A DNA stretch of 64,000 bases from Streptomyces sp. NBC_01264 (GCF_026340675.1 NZ_JAPEOX010000001.1:3286001-3350000); one strand, 5' to 3'; shown: positions 9,477 through 21,120, counted from the stretch's first letter. Numbers and translations: made by a program. The notes: a model not told the origin generated them from the letters alone.

Positions 9477-9572
9477 GCCCTTCGTGCGTACGGTTTGACC
9501 CTTTTCCTATCATCGGCCCGGCCCTGTGGATATTCCAACGCGGACGGTCGGGAACCGCTCCACAATGACGTC

Positions 9573-10193
9573 ATGACCAGCAGAGAGACCCTCCCCACTG
9601 CTACGCCGACACCCACGGCCACGGCCACATCCACGTCCGCGGCCACCCCCGCTCCCACGGCCACTCCCGAGCCCGCCGTCACGGCGTCGCCCGCGTCCGG
9701 CCCACCCCCGGCCGGGGCCTGGCAGGTCGCCGCCGAGCCGTTCACCACCCCGGACGCCACGGTGCTGCGCCGCGCGTACTACGCGGAGGTCGCCGGCCGG
9801 TACTGGCGGCGGTCCGTCACCGAGGCCGAGATCGACCAGGGCCTCCTGGACTTCCCGGACGACGACCTCACGGCGCCGACGGGCCGGTTCCTGGTGGGCA
9901 GACTCGACGGACGGCCCCTCGCCTGCGGCGGGATACGCCTGCTGGACCCCGTCACCGCCGAGCTCACCCGGGTGTACGTGGACCCGCGCGCCCGCGGTAC
10001 GGGTGGCGGGGCGGCCCTGCTCCGGGCCCTGGAGGACGCGGGCCGCGCGCTGGGCGCCGAGCGGGTCCGGCTGGACACCCGGTCCGACCTGGTGGAGGCC
10101 CGCGCGTTGTACGCGCGGCACGGGTACGCGGAGATACCCGCGTACACCTCCGGCCCGTACGCCGAGCACTGGTTCGAGAAGCGCCTGGTCTGA
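9573..10193 (+). CDS. GNAT family N-acetyltransferase with low-complexity N-terminal tail
   Basis: 206 residues from ATG 9573. Residues 8-45 are a Thr/Ala/Pro-rich low-complexity tail (TPTPTATATSTSAATPAPTA). The catalytic domain begins near residue 60 and contains GGIRLLDPVTAELTRVYVDPRARGTGGGAALLRAL: the acetyl-CoA pyrophosphate loop RGTGGGAA and beta-4 LTRVYV. It ends with the usual YARHGYAEIP and WFEKRL. It transfers an acetyl group to an unknown amine. In-frame codons before 9573 exist but enter the divergent gene. Confidence 0.8.
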   Translation: MTSRETLPTATPTPTATATSTSAATPAPTATPEPAVTASPASGPPPAGAWQVAAEPFTTPDATVLRRAYYAEVAGRYWRRSVTEAEIDQGLLDFPDDDLTAPTGRFLVGRLDGRPLACGGIRLLDPVTAELTRVYVDPRARGTGGGAALLRALEDAGRALGAERVRLDTRSDLVEARALYARHGYAEIPAYTSGPYAEHWFEKRLV

Positions 10194-10214
10194 CCGTTCA
10201 CCCGGCGCGGGGGT

Positions 10215-12308
10215 TCACCTGGCGGAGTGGTCCCGGCGGGGCAAGGTCTCGTAGGGCTCCTCGTCGACGGAACCGCAGAGCTCCGAGTTGATCTCGGCGA
10301 CCAGCTCGGAAAGGTCGGCTGGGCGGTCCGCGGTCCACCAGTCACCGAGCAGCTCGGCGAGCGACTCCTCCCGCGCGGCGGACAGCTTCAGCGCGCTCTC
10401 GCGCCCCTTGTCCGTCAGGACCAGCGGCAGCCCGTCGCGGACGGCGAGGCCACGCTCCTCGATCTGGCGGCCCGCGTCCGTGATGGCACGCAGCGGCACC
10501 ATGGTCCTCTCGGCGAGCACGGCCGGGTCGGCGCTGCCGTACCTCTTGATCCGCAGCAGCAGCCAGCTGGCGGCGGGCAGCAGGTCGTAGCCGGCCTTCT
10601 CGGTGATCTTCTCGTAGACGTGCTTGCGGCCCTGGAGGGTCCCGAGCACCGTCAGGGCGCGGGCGACCTCCTCCCGCGATGAGCGCTGGACGGGGTTGGA
10701 GGCGAGGGTCTCGGTGACATCGGGCGCCGTCACCGAGGCGCGCAGCTTGTCCTCCTTGAGGAACCAGGCCACTACGAAGGCCACCAGCACCACAGGGGCC
10801 GCGTAGAGGAAGACGTCGGTGATGGAGGTGGAGTAGGCGTCGAGCACGCGCGGCCGCAGCACCGCGGGGAGGACGCCGATGGCGCGCGGGTCGGCCTCCA
10901 GCTTGCCCGCGTCCAGCCCCGGCGGCAGCGGGACGCCCCTGAGCGCACCGGCCAGCTTGTCGTCGAGCCGGTTGGTGAAGATCGTACCGAAGATGGCGAC
11001 GCCGAAGGAGGCGCCGATGGAGCGGAAGAAGGTGGCACCGGAGGTGGCGACGCCGAGGTCGGCGTAGCTGACGGAGTTCTGCACCACGAGGACGAGCACC
11101 TGCATGACCAGTCCGAGGCCGGCGCCGAAGACGAAGAAGTAGACGCTCATCTCCCAGGTGGAGCTGGTGCGCTCCAGCTGGTGCAGGAGCAGCAGCCCGA
11201 CCGCGGTCAGGGCCGTACCCGCGATCGGGAAGACCTTCCAGCGCCCGGTGCGGCTGACGATCTGGCCGGACACGGTGGAGGTGATCAGCAGTCCGAGCAC
11301 CATCGGCAGCATGTGGACGCCCGACATGGTCGGGGAGACGCCCTGGACCACCTGGAGGAAGGTCGGCAGGTAGACCATGGCGCCGAACATCGCGAAGCCG
11401 ACGATGAAGCTGATCAGCGAGCAGAGGGTGAAGGTCCGGATCCCGAACAGTTTGAGCGGGAGCACCGGCTCCACGGCCCGCCGCTCGACGAGGACGAAGC
11501 AGACCAGCAGCACGAGGCCGAGTACCGCGAGCCCGATGATCTGAGGCGAGCTCCAGCCCCACGTACCCCCGAGCGAGGCCACGAGCACCAGGCAGGTCGC
11601 GACGGAGGCGATGAGGAAGGTGCCGAGGTAGTCGATGGTGTGCTTCTCGGTCCGTACCGGGATCTTTAGGGCCGCGGCGATGACCACGAGGGCGACGAGA
11701 CCGATGGGGAGGTTGATGTAGAAGACCCAGCGCCACGACAGGTGGTCCACGAACAGTCCGCCCAGCAGCGGACCCAGCACGCTGGTGGCTCCGAAGACCG
11801 CACCGAAGAGCCCCTGGTACTTGCCGCGTTCGCGCGGCGGGACGATGTCTCCGACGATCGCCATCGACAGCACCATCAGCCCGCCGCCGCCCAGTCCCTG
11901 AAGCGCGCGGAAGCCGATCAGCTGCGGCATGTTCTGCGCCAGGCCGCACAGGGCGGACCCGATCAGGAAGAGCACGATGGCGGACTGGAAGAGCTTCTTG
12001 CGCCCGTACTGGTCCCCGAGCTTGCCCCACAGCGGCGTGGCGGCGGTCGAGGCGAGCATGTAGGCCGTGACCACCCACGACAGGTGTGACATCCCGCCGA
12101 GATCGCTGACGATCGTCGGCAGGGCCGTCGACACGATCGTCTGGTCGAGCGAAGAGATGAGCAGCCCCAACAGCAGCGCACCGATGGAGACGAGCACCTC
12201 GCGTGAAGCGTGTTCAGCGCTGGGGCCGGGTGCCCGCTTCCGCGGGTCGGGCTCCGTGGTCACGTCCTGCACCATCGGCTCCTCCTCGGGCCTGATCGAC
12301 TCCTCCAT
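10215..12308 (-). CDS. DHA2-type 14-TM MFS drug exporter with C-terminal winged-helix-like extension
   Basis: A 697-residue protein. Residues ~35-530 are a 14-TM proton/drug antiporter: motif C-like [15 protein letters not shown] in TM1, the MFS signature [13 protein letters not shown], and motif [17 protein letters not shown] in TM4. Residues ~545-690 are cytoplasmic and read like a MarR/winged-helix module: [56 protein letters not shown]. The usual family length is about 500, so this tail is an added domain; similar fusions occur in other streptomycetes. It is divergent from the repeat-protein gene. It might sense or bind its own regulator, which is inference. Confidence 0.8.
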   Translation of the reverse strand: MEESIRPEEEPMVQDVTTEPDPRKRAPGPSAEHASREVLVSIGALLLGLLISSLDQTIVSTALPTIVSDLGGMSHLSWVVTAYMLASTAATPLWGKLGDQYGRKKLFQSAIVLFLIGSALCGLAQNMPQLIGFRALQGLGGGGLMVLSMAIVGDIVPPRERGKYQGLFGAVFGATSVLGPLLGGLFVDHLSWRWVFYINLPIGLVALVVIAAALKIPVRTEKHTIDYLGTFLIASVATCLVLVASLGGTWGWSSPQIIGLAVLGLVLLVCFVLVERRAVEPVLPLKLFGIRTFTLCSLISFIVGFAMFGAMVYLPTFLQVVQGVSPTMSGVHMLPMVLGLLITSTVSGQIVSRTGRWKVFPIAGTALTAVGLLLLHQLERTSSTWEMSVYFFVFGAGLGLVMQVLVLVVQNSVSYADLGVATSGATFFRSIGASFGVAIFGTIFTNRLDDKLAGALRGVPLPPGLDAGKLEADPRAIGVLPAVLRPRVLDAYSTSITDVFLYAAPVVLVAFVVAWFLKEDKLRASVTAPDVTETLASNPVQRSSREEVARALTVLGTLQGRKHVYEKITEKAGYDLLPAASWLLLRIKRYGSADPAVLAERTMVPLRAITDAGRQIEERGLAVRDGLPLVLTDKGRESALKLSAAREESLAELLGDWWTADRPADLSELVAEINSELCGSVDEEPYETLPRRDHSAR

Positions 12309-12403
12309 CCTGAGCGGTGTGTCCGGTTATGGCCTGTCGGGCGGGTTGGGCGGGCTACCGAGGGTCTGCATAATCGCAGGCAGCAGCCAGGGGAGGGATT
12401 CGA

Positions 12404-14323
12404 GTGAGCACTGAGCACTGTCCGGATTGCGGCACAGCGGAAGGAGCCTGCGACTGCGCACCAGGCTTCGAACCCTTGCGCGTCCGCCCCTACGTCACCC
12501 TCCCGAACCCCACCCCACCACCCCCGGCCACCAGGCCCCACCCGCACGCGGCAGGCAACGCAGAGGCCACGGACCCGTCAGGCACCACAGGGCACCCCGG
12601 CCCGCCGACCTCCCCGTCCCGCCCGGGCACGGCAGGCAACCTGGGCGACGCGAGCACGTCAGGCACCCCAACACACCCCGGCCCACCGGCCTCCCCCTCA
12701 CGCCCGGGCCCGGCAGGCACCCCGGGCGACGCGGGCGCGTCAGCCACCACGGGGCACCCCGGCCTGCCGACCTCCCCCTCACGCCCGGGCGTGAGAGGCA
12801 CCCCGTGGGACGCGAGCACGACGGGCACCCCAACACACCCCGGCCCACCGGCCTCCCCCTCACGCCCGGGCCCGGCAGGCTACGCGGGGGACGCTGGCGC
12901 GTCAGGCCTCACGGGGCACCCCGGCCCACCGGCCTCCCCCTCACGCCCGGGCGGGGCACCGGCAGCGGCAGCCACCAATCCCCATCCGAACCGCCCAGCC
13001 ACCCCGCCACACCCAGGCGCGGCAGGCACCACGGCGCCGCACGCGGGCCGGCCGCACACCCCCTCCACCACCCCCGGCCCCGGCCCCGGCCCGGCGAACA
13101 CGGCACCACCGCGCGCAGCCGGGTCCGGCACCGCCCCGCAACCCGACCCGGGGGCCACCGCGCCGCACTCCGACTCGGCGATCACCCCGCCGACGTACGC
13201 CGACCGCGAGGGCACCACGTACCCCGGCCACACGGACGCCTCGGCGGCCCCCGCCAAGCCCCACCCCGACCAACTGGGCACCGCGCCCACCCACCCGGGC
13301 CACGCGGCCACCCCGCCACCCCACACCCACCCGGCGGACGCCACTCCGCACCCGGGCCGCGCAGCCAACGTGCCGCCCCACCCCGGGCCGGCAGGCGCCA
13401 CTGCGTACCCCGACCCGACGGGCAACCCGCCCCACCACCCCGGCGGGGCGGCCGCGTTCCCGGCCTACCCCGGCCCGGCGGATGCCGCATCAGCACACTC
13501 GGGCCCGGCCGACGTCCCGACGCCCCCCACCAGCCAGCCCCGCACCGCGCCGCTGCCATCGGGGGACGAGACTCCCGCGTACGGGACTCCCGTAGCGTCC
13601 CTGCCCGAAGAAACGATGCAGCTGCGCCCCGTCCCGGCGTACGAGCCGTACGCGCCGCCCGGGACCCACGGCCCGTACGGATCACCCGAGGCCAATCCGG
13701 ACCCTTACGGGGCACACGCAATGGACGGCGCGGGCGGGCCGCACCCGCCCATACCCCCGAGACGCCGCATCCGCGCACTCCCCGCCGCCGCGGCGGCCAT
13801 CGTGCTGGTCGGCGCGGCCGTCCTCACGCTGAGGGCGGTCTCGGGCTCCGCCTCCCCAGAGGCCACCCTCGTCGACGCGAAGCCCTCCACACCTCTGACC
13901 AGCCTCACCCAGGTCGCCCCGTCACAGCCCGCCAAGAGCACCAGCCCGTCTCCGTCGCCCTCCCCCACGCCGTCACCCTCCCCCAGCCCCTCCCGGTCGA
14001 CGTCCGCCTCCCCCTCGCCCTCCCCCACCCCGACCCGTTCGTCGACCCCCTCGACCACCCCGTCGCCCACACCGAGCCGTCCCTCCTCGCCGACCTCGCG
14101 GCCCCCGTCGCAAGCGCCGACCCTCCGGTACGGGGATTCGGGCCCCGAGGTGGAAAAGCTCCAGCGCCTGCTGGCGGCACAGGGCATCTACCGCGGGAAG
14201 TACGACGGCAGGTACGGCGCCCGTACGGAATCGGCGGTCTCGACGTTCCAGGCGTACAACGGCATCGACGAGGACCCTTGGGGCGTCTACGGTCCGGCGA
14301 CCCGTCGCGCCTTGGAGGGATAG
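12404..14323 (+). CDS. Pro/Gly-rich repeat membrane protein with peptidoglycan-binding domain
   Basis: A 639-residue protein starting at GTG 12404, with GGGGAGGG about 8-14 bases upstream. The N-terminus has a CPDCG...CDC cysteine cluster (residues 6-18), a possible zinc knuckle. Residues 59 to ~184 are a 27-residue repeat (pattern S/T-G-x-x-x-HPGPPxSPSRPG), followed by a further ~250 residues of disordered Pro/His/Gly sequence. One TM helix (AAAAAIVLVGAAVLTL, near 460) is followed by a Ser/Pro spacer, then a PG_binding_1 domain (LRYGDSGPEVEKLQRLLAAQGIY ... VSTFQAYNGI) at the extreme C-terminus. It is predicted to have its N-terminal part in the cytoplasm and its tail in the cell wall. The function is unknown. 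Confidence 0.75.
   Translation: MSTEHCPDCGTAEGACDCAPGFEPLRVRPYVTLPNPTPPPPATRPHPHAAGNAEATDPSGTTGHPGPPTSPSRPGTAGNLGDASTSGTPTHPGPPASPSRPGPAGTPGDAGASATTGHPGLPTSPSRPGVRGTPWDASTTGTPTHPGPPASPSRPGPAGYAGDAGASGLTGHPGPPASPSRPGGAPAAAATNPHPNRPATPPHPGAAGTTAPHAGRPHTPSTTPGPGPGPANTAPPRAAGSGTAPQPDPGATAPHSDSAITPPTYADREGTTYPGHTDASAAPAKPHPDQLGTAPTHPGHAATPPPHTHPADATPHPGRAANVPPHPGPAGATAYPDPTGNPPHHPGGAAAFPAYPGPADAASAHSGPADVPTPPTSQPRTAPLPSGDETPAYGTPVASLPEETMQLRPVPAYEPYAPPGTHGPYGSPEANPDPYGAHAMDGAGGPHPPIPPRRRIRALPAAAAAIVLVGAAVLTLRAVSGSASPEATLVDAKPSTPLTSLTQVAPSQPAKSTSPSPSPSPTPSPSPSPSRSTSASPSPSPTPTRSSTPSTTPSPTPSRPSSPTSRPPSQAPTLRYGDSGPEVEKLQRLLAAQGIYRGKYDGRYGARTESAVSTFQAYNGIDEDPWGVYGPATRRALEG
12578..12955 (+). repeat. 81-bp tandem repeat encoding a 27-residue Pro/Gly repeat
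   Basis: Four full units and a partial fifth, starting at the Ser59 codon. Alternate units are more alike (PTHPGPPASPSRPGPAG in units 2 and 4, TGHPG in units 1, 3 and 5), suggesting growth by duplication of a two-unit block. Confidence 0.8.
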
Positions 14324-14373
14324 AACACACCGGTTCTGGTGGCGAGCACCCCTCCGAGTTTTGTATTGTTCAG

Positions 14374-14426
14374 GAACAAAGTGGTTCCGTCCTCACTCCC
14401 TGACCGGTGGACGGAACCACTTGTTC
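14374..14426. terminator. Hairpin between the repeat-protein gene and the HAD phosphatase
   Basis: GTGGTTCCGTCC (14381-14392) pairs perfectly with 14409-14420. The stem continues past one bulged A with GAACAA / TTGTTC (14374-14379 with 14421-14426), and the right side runs into TCTTTCC. It is probably the terminator of the upstream gene. It is only 30 bp before the next start, so it could also attenuate that gene. Confidence 0.7.
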
Positions 14427-14455
14427 TCTTTCCCGTCCCGTCTGGAGCCTCTCCG

Positions 14456-15139
14456 ATGCCGGCCAGCACCACCGCCACCGCCCCCGCCGTCCTGACCGCC
14501 AAGGCCCTGCTCCTGGACATGGACGGCACCATCGTCAACTCGGACGCGGTGGTCGAGCGCTGCTGGTACGACTGGGCCGTCGCCCACGGCCTGGATCCGG
14601 AGGAGGCCCTCAAGGTGGTCCACGGCCGCCAGGGCTACGCCACGATGGCGATCCTGCTCCCGGACCGCCCGATGGAGGAGAACCTCGCCGAGAACGCGGT
14701 GATGCTCGCCCGCGAGACCGCCGACACCGAGGGCGTCGTCCCGATCGGTGGCGCTCCGGCCTTCATGGACGCCCTCAGCTCCCTGCCGCACGCCCTGGTC
14801 ACCTCCGCCGACGTGGCCCTGGCCACGGCCCGGATGACGGCCGCCGCCCTGCCGATGCCCGAGGTGCGGGTCACCGCCGAGTCCGTGCAGGCCAGCAAGC
14901 CCGACCCCGAGGGCTTCCTGATGGGCGCCGCCGCCCTCGGCGTGGACCCGGCGGACTGCATCGTCTTCGAGGACTCGGCCGCCGGCATCGCCGCAGGCCA
15001 GGCTGCGGGCATGCGGGTCATCGGCGTGGGCCCCCGCGCCGCCGCCCACGGCCCGACCGCCCACGTCCTCAACCTGACCGCCGTCACCGTCACCACCTCC
15101 CCCGACGGCTCCATCACCCTCACCCTCCAGACGGCCTGA
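14456..15139 (+). CDS. HAD superfamily phosphatase (sugar-phosphatase like)
   Basis: A 227-residue enzyme from ATG 14456 with GGAG upstream; an ATG at 14339 would read through the hairpin. HAD motifs are all present: I LLLDMDGTIVNSDA (nucleophile and acid-base Asp), II VTSADVALA, III with SKPDPEGFLMGA Lys, and IV CIVFEDSAAGIAAGQAAGM. The helical cap after motif I is of the C1 type found in beta-phosphoglucomutase-like and DOG/glycerol-3-phosphate phosphatases. It probably dephosphorylates a small sugar or polyol phosphate in the cytosol. Confidence 0.82.
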   Translation: MPASTTATAPAVLTAKALLLDMDGTIVNSDAVVERCWYDWAVAHGLDPEEALKVVHGRQGYATMAILLPDRPMEENLAENAVMLARETADTEGVVPIGGAPAFMDALSSLPHALVTSADVALATARMTAAALPMPEVRVTAESVQASKPDPEGFLMGAAALGVDPADCIVFEDSAAGIAAGQAAGMRVIGVGPRAAAHGPTAHVLNLTAVTVTTSPDGSITLTLQTA

Positions 15140-15603
15140 CCCGGAAGACCCGCCGGCCGGCTCAACGGCCGGCTCGACGGCGGAACGCTCCCAACCGCCC
15201 GCATCCCGTTCCGCACCCCATGGACCGACTCTCGGCGACCACGCGCCCTAGCGAAGGACAGCCGGAGATCGCCGGAACCGGCGCGCTCCGGGGAACAGGC
15301 TGACGCCACGCCCTTCCCCTCACCCCCGGACCGAGACCGCCCCGAAGGAGACACCCAGCACGCGCCGCCGGCGGCGGGAGGCACTGCGATCGGGGCAGGG
15401 CATCCGAAGCCGGCGGGTGTCACCGGTGAAACCCGTTGGTGGGCTGCACCCGTCGGCGGGCATCAGCGGCGGTCACCACCAGTGGGCAGCACCGGCGGCA
15501 ACCGTCGGCGCAAGTCACGCACGCCCCGACCGGCGCCGGACGTGCACCGGCACAGGCGCCCCGCCCAGATGTGCCAGGTGGCCGAGCCCGCCACATCGCC
15601 GAC
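15140..15603. other. 464-bp intergenic region, no gene seen
   Basis: Very GC-rich. The frames that stay open here are low-complexity Arg/Pro shadows. I see no hairpin or promoter that stands out. Confidence 0.5.
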
Positions 15604-16056
15604 TCAGGCGACGCAGAACTCGTTCCCCTCGGGGTCCTGCATGACCACCCCGTAGTAGGTCTCCAACTCGTCCAGCGCGCGCAGCACGGTCGCCCCCGCA
15701 CCGGTGAGCCGCTCCACCGTGTCGTCCACCCTCCGTATCCGGAGGTCCATCGGAACCCCGCGCCCGCCGCCGACCTTCAGGTCCAAGTGCACCGGGTTCT
15801 TACCGGCCTTGGGCTCCGGAACCTGCTGGAACCACACCCGGGGGCCCCGCCCGGACGGATCCACGATCGACTCCGGCTCCTCACCCACCCCTACGGGCAG
15901 CTCCTCCGCGGGCACCCCCATGCCCTCCCAGTACGCACGCCAGGTCGCATGCCCGTCCGGCGCCGACTCCGGCACATAACCCAGCGCTTGGGTCCAGAAC
16001 GCCACCATCACCCGCGGATCGGCGCAGTCGATGGTCAGTTGCAACGCAGTCTCCAT
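15604..16056 (-). CDS. VOC family (glyoxalase/bleomycin-resistance fold) protein
   Basis: 150 residues from ATG 16056. Two beta-alpha-beta-beta-beta modules: LQLTIDCADPRVMVAFWTQALGYVPE, then VHLDLKVGGGRGVPMDLRIRRVDDTVERLTGAGATVL and the closing MQDPEGNEFCV with the typical metal-ligand Glu of EFCV. This is the Glyoxalase_6-like subgroup common in Streptomyces. The substrate is unknown. A longer frame from 16320 has no coding character upstream of METALQ. Confidence 0.75.
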   Translation of the reverse strand: METALQLTIDCADPRVMVAFWTQALGYVPESAPDGHATWRAYWEGMGVPAEELPVGVGEEPESIVDPSGRGPRVWFQQVPEPKAGKNPVHLDLKVGGGRGVPMDLRIRRVDDTVERLTGAGATVLRALDELETYYGVVMQDPEGNEFCVA

Positions 16057-16701
16057 GACCTCAGCCTCGCAGGCGGGTCCGACAATGCGCGCCGGGGAAG
16101 ACCCTGGACCGAACTGAGCGCTCTCTTCGCCCTGATGGACATCCGGGCCCCGAACGCCATCGTCAAGTGATGCCCCGGGAAGGGCGTCACCGCGGGGAGC
16201 CCGCAGCCGAATCCTGATCGAGCTGGAGCGCACCGAGCAGCTACGCAGGCACAGGACCACCCACAGCTCCCGCACAGTCCACAACACCCCCTTCACCACC
16301 GGGCTCTGATTCCGGATCACGGTGCCGCTCCCGGAACGACCGGGCGCGGCGCCGTCGCCATGCCCACCGCCGGTACCACTGATACCGCCACCGCCGGAAC
16401 AGTCAGGGCCGGGTCAGGACATTGACCCCACTCCCGCCCAACCCGACCCAGATCCCCAACTGCCCCCACCTCAAAGCCCGTCACCCACCTCGCCATGACA
16501 TGCTCATGCCTTCAGACTGTCACCTGGCGCCCACCCCCACGAAACCCGGCGCGGCCAGCATGGCCAGGCCCCACAGCGCACCCACCCACCGCCCAGCCGC
16601 CCCTCCCGCCCCCACCCGCTCCCACCCGCTCCCACCCGCTCCCACCCGCTCCCACACTCACGCCCTCCCGCACCCACCCCTGCCCCCTCCCAGGAGCCCT
16701 C
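16057..16701. other. 645-bp intergenic region with a short tandem repeat
   Basis: No convincing gene. Near 16614-16660 the + strand has a run of CTCCCACCCG units about 10-11 bp apart. The rest is GC-rich with no coding periodicity I would trust. Confidence 0.5.
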
Positions 16702-17355
16702 ATGTTCTCCACTCCCTCCGTCTACGCGCGTCGACTCGGCGCACTCGCCTCCATACTCGCGGCCGCCTCCCTGACCACCCTCCTCACCGCCCCCACCGCC
16801 GCCGCCTCCCCTCCCACCCCCATCAGCGCCGCGGCCGCCCGCTCCTACCTCGCCACCGTCACCCCGAAGACCGAGGGCACCACCAGCGGTTACAGCCGCG
16901 ACCTCTTCCCGCACTGGAGCACCGTCTCCGGCACCTGCAACACCCGCGAGACCGTCCTCAAGCGCGACGGCTCGGGCGTGGTCCAGGACTCCGCCTGCGC
17001 GGCCGTCAGCGGCAGCTGGTACTCCGAGTACGACGGGGCCACCTGGACGGCCGCCTCCGACGTCGACATCGACCACATGGTCCCCCTCGCCGAGGCCTGG
17101 CGTTCCGGCGCCAACTCCTGGACCACGGCCAAGCGCCAGCAGTTCGCCAACGACCTCACCCGCCCGCAGCTCATCGCCGTCACCGACAACGTGAACCAGG
17201 CGAAGGGCGACCTCGACCCCGGCAAGTGGCTGCCGCCGCGCACCGCCTACCGCTGCACGTACGCGCGCATGTGGGTCGAGGTCAAGCAGTACTGGGCCCT
17301 CAGCATGGACTCGACGGAGAAGACGGCCCTGGTCAACATCCTCAACGCCTGCTGA
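16702..17355 (+). CDS. Secreted HNH-type (DUF1524-like) nuclease
   Basis: 217 residues from ATG 16702 with CAGGAG upstream. An upstream in-frame ATG at 16495 would place proline-rich filler before the signal peptide. Residues 1-36 are a signal peptide (ARRLGALASILAAASLTTLL ... TAAA-S). The mature domain has the DUF1524/HNH core SDVDIDHMVPLAEAWRSGANSWT (catalytic His in DHMV) followed by QLIAVTDNVNQAKGDLDPGKWLPP, and two cysteines flank CNTRE and CTYARM. It is probably an extracellular DNase/RNase. Such genes are widespread in streptomycetes. Confidence 0.85.
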   Translation: MFSTPSVYARRLGALASILAAASLTTLLTAPTAAASPPTPISAAAARSYLATVTPKTEGTTSGYSRDLFPHWSTVSGTCNTRETVLKRDGSGVVQDSACAAVSGSWYSEYDGATWTAASDVDIDHMVPLAEAWRSGANSWTTAKRQQFANDLTRPQLIAVTDNVNQAKGDLDPGKWLPPRTAYRCTYARMWVEVKQYWALSMDSTEKTALVNILNAC

Positions 17356-17520
17356 CATCCGCCACCCCCTCACGGACCACCTCCTCACGGACCCACGCCC
17401 CCACGGACCCACGCCCCCACCCCTGGCCAAGGATCTTTCCCCCGCCAGGGGGAGGTGGAGCACCCCCTCCCCGTCGTACCGTGATCCAACGGCAAGGCCG
17501 GATGAAGGAGGGGGAGTTAC

Positions 17521-19173
<1,653 letters not shown>

Positions 19174-19332
19174 CGCGTGGCGGGGCGGACCCGTCACCCA
19201 GGAGCACCGCCCCGGGCGTCCGGTCCGTGGACACCGGGCGTACGCTGTTCCGCTGTCAGCCGCCCATGCCGCTCCCCGCGACGTCGCGGCGCCTCACGCC
19301 GAGGCACGTCAACCGGACTGGGGAGTCCCGTT

Positions 19333-19965
19333 TTGCTTGAGACTCTGGGCTCGCTGACTTCGAGCCCGTGGATCTACGCCCTCGTGGCGCTGTCCATCCT
19401 GCTCGACGTGTTCCTGCCGGTGCTGCCCAGCGGAATCCTGGTCGTCACCGCCGCGGCCGCCGCAGCGGCGGCGGCCGGGGCCGCGGGACCCGCGGCCGTC
19501 CAGTCCCAGGTGCCGGACATCCTGGCGCTGCTGGTGACGGCCGTCACCGCCTCGGTCCTGGGCGACATGGCCGCGTACCGCCTGGCCCGGCGGGGCGGGG
19601 CCCGGCTCGACCGGGCCATCGCCCGTTCGCGCCGGCTCACCCGGGCCCACGAGCGCCTCGGCACCGCCCTCGCACGCGGCGGCGGCGCCCTGGTGGTGGT
19701 CGCCCGCTTCGCCCCGGCCGGCCGCTCGGTGGTCTCCCTCGGCGCGGGCAAGACCCACCGCAAGGTCCGCGAGTTCCTGCCCTGGTCGCTCCTGGCCGCC
19801 ATCGCCTGGGCCGGGTACAGCATCGCCCTCGGCTACTTCGGCACCCAATGGCTGGGCACCACCTGGCTAGGCACCGCGATCTCCCTACTCGCCCTGTTCG
19901 CAGCGGGCTCCCTGGCAGCCTTCGTAGTCCGCCGCCCACCCCCCACCGCCACCCCAACCACCTGA
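19333..19965 (+). CDS. DedA family membrane protein
   Basis: 210 residues starting at TTG 19333 (LLETLGSLTSSPWIYALVAL), with GGGGAG about eight bases upstream. A GTG at 19177 gives an Arg/Pro-rich extension not seen in the family. About five hydrophobic segments: DVFLPVLPSGILVVTAAAAA, a re-entrant region, and FAPAGRSVVSLGAGKTHRKVREFLPWSLLAAIAWAGYSIALGYFG with the conserved R-x-x-P/A-G-R and G motifs of DedA/VTT-fold flippases. It is likely an undecaprenyl-phosphate or phospholipid transporter. Confidence 0.75.
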   Translation: MLETLGSLTSSPWIYALVALSILLDVFLPVLPSGILVVTAAAAAAAAAGAAGPAAVQSQVPDILALLVTAVTASVLGDMAAYRLARRGGARLDRAIARSRRLTRAHERLGTALARGGGALVVVARFAPAGRSVVSLGAGKTHRKVREFLPWSLLAAIAWAGYSIALGYFGTQWLGTTWLGTAISLLALFAAGSLAAFVVRRPPPTATPTT

Positions 19966-21120
19966 CCCACCCCACCCCACCTCCCTTGCACCACCGCTAC
20001 ACCCCCACCCACCCGCACCACTGCTACACCCCCTGACCTACCCCACCCACCCGCACCACCTCAATCCCCACCCCCAGGCCCGACCGCGGCTCGCCGCCCT
20101 CACACCCGACCTCGCTCCCCCGGCGGGCCCCACCCTGCCCCCCTCGCGCTACCTACAACCCTGCGAGCCCACCCCCACCCCGCCCGTCAGACAAGCCCCC
20201 GGCCCGTACGCGCCCACGTCTCCGGCGCGCCCCCGGCCGCCCCACACTCACCCCGCCGTGACGGAGCCCCCGGGCAGCACACGCCACCCGTCACCCCACA
20301 AGCCCCCACTCGCCCCCAGCCCCGGGCAGGCCACCCGCCGCCAGACAAACCCCACGGCTGGCGCGCCCACCCCCAACGGCCGGCCCCTGACCACCCGCAC
20401 CCACCCCCTCCGGCTCGCCCCTCGATCACCCCTCGATCACCCCGCACTCACCCCCTGCAGTCCGGCCCCTGACCACGCGCGCTCACCCCACCCGTTACAC
20501 AGACCGCGCCGCCGGCCGCCCCACAGCCCCCCGCGCGCCCTCCAGCTCAGCCCCAGCGGCCCGGACCAAGACCGCCCCACACTCACCCCACCCGTCACAC
20601 CCCCGGCAGGCCGGCTCAATCCCCCGGCCACCCCACCCTCACCCCTCCGGCTCGCCCTCGATCACCCCACGCTCGCCGCCTGCGGCCCGGCCATCGGCCA
20701 ATCGCGCTCACCCTGCCCGCCAGAGAGCCGCCAGCGGCCTCGCGTCGCCCCGACGACCAGCCCCCTCTCACTTCCTCGCGCCCTGCCCACTCCCCGACAC
20801 GCCGCCTCGAGGCCCCGTACGGGGGGCCGACCCGCGCCCCGCTCCACCCGCCGCCCCGCGCGGAGCGCCGACTCAGCCCTTCGACTTCACTCCGCAGCGA
20901 TCGCCGCCGCCATCCGCCCCGGACCAGCCCTGCGCCGATCCCCCCGGGGGCCGACACACCCCCACCCACGCCCCCCACCCCCGGCTCCCCCAGGCGGAGC
21001 AGTGGCTCACCCGTTCACCCGGCAGCGATCGCCGCGGCCGCGGCGGGCTCCTAGCGTCCAGAGAACGGTGCGCACCCGAATCCGCGCCGCGCTGGTCCCG
21101 GAGCCCGAGGAGTCCTCTCC
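19966..21120. other. 1.15-kb C-skewed region without a recognisable gene
   Basis: The + strand is extremely C-rich and G-poor. Near 19985-20045 it holds imperfect repeats of CACCACTGCTACACCCCC. Long open frames here (for example around 20258-21505) are Pro/Arg/Ser-rich with no domain and run through the next gene's start, so I treat them as artefacts of composition. The promoter of the following secreted-protein gene should lie near 21000-21110. Confidence 0.5.

Noticed and set aside
12427..14403. Second long open frame overlapping the repeat protein
   Set aside because: Arg/His/Pro-rich composition, with no start signal; the sense frame has TM and PG-binding domains.
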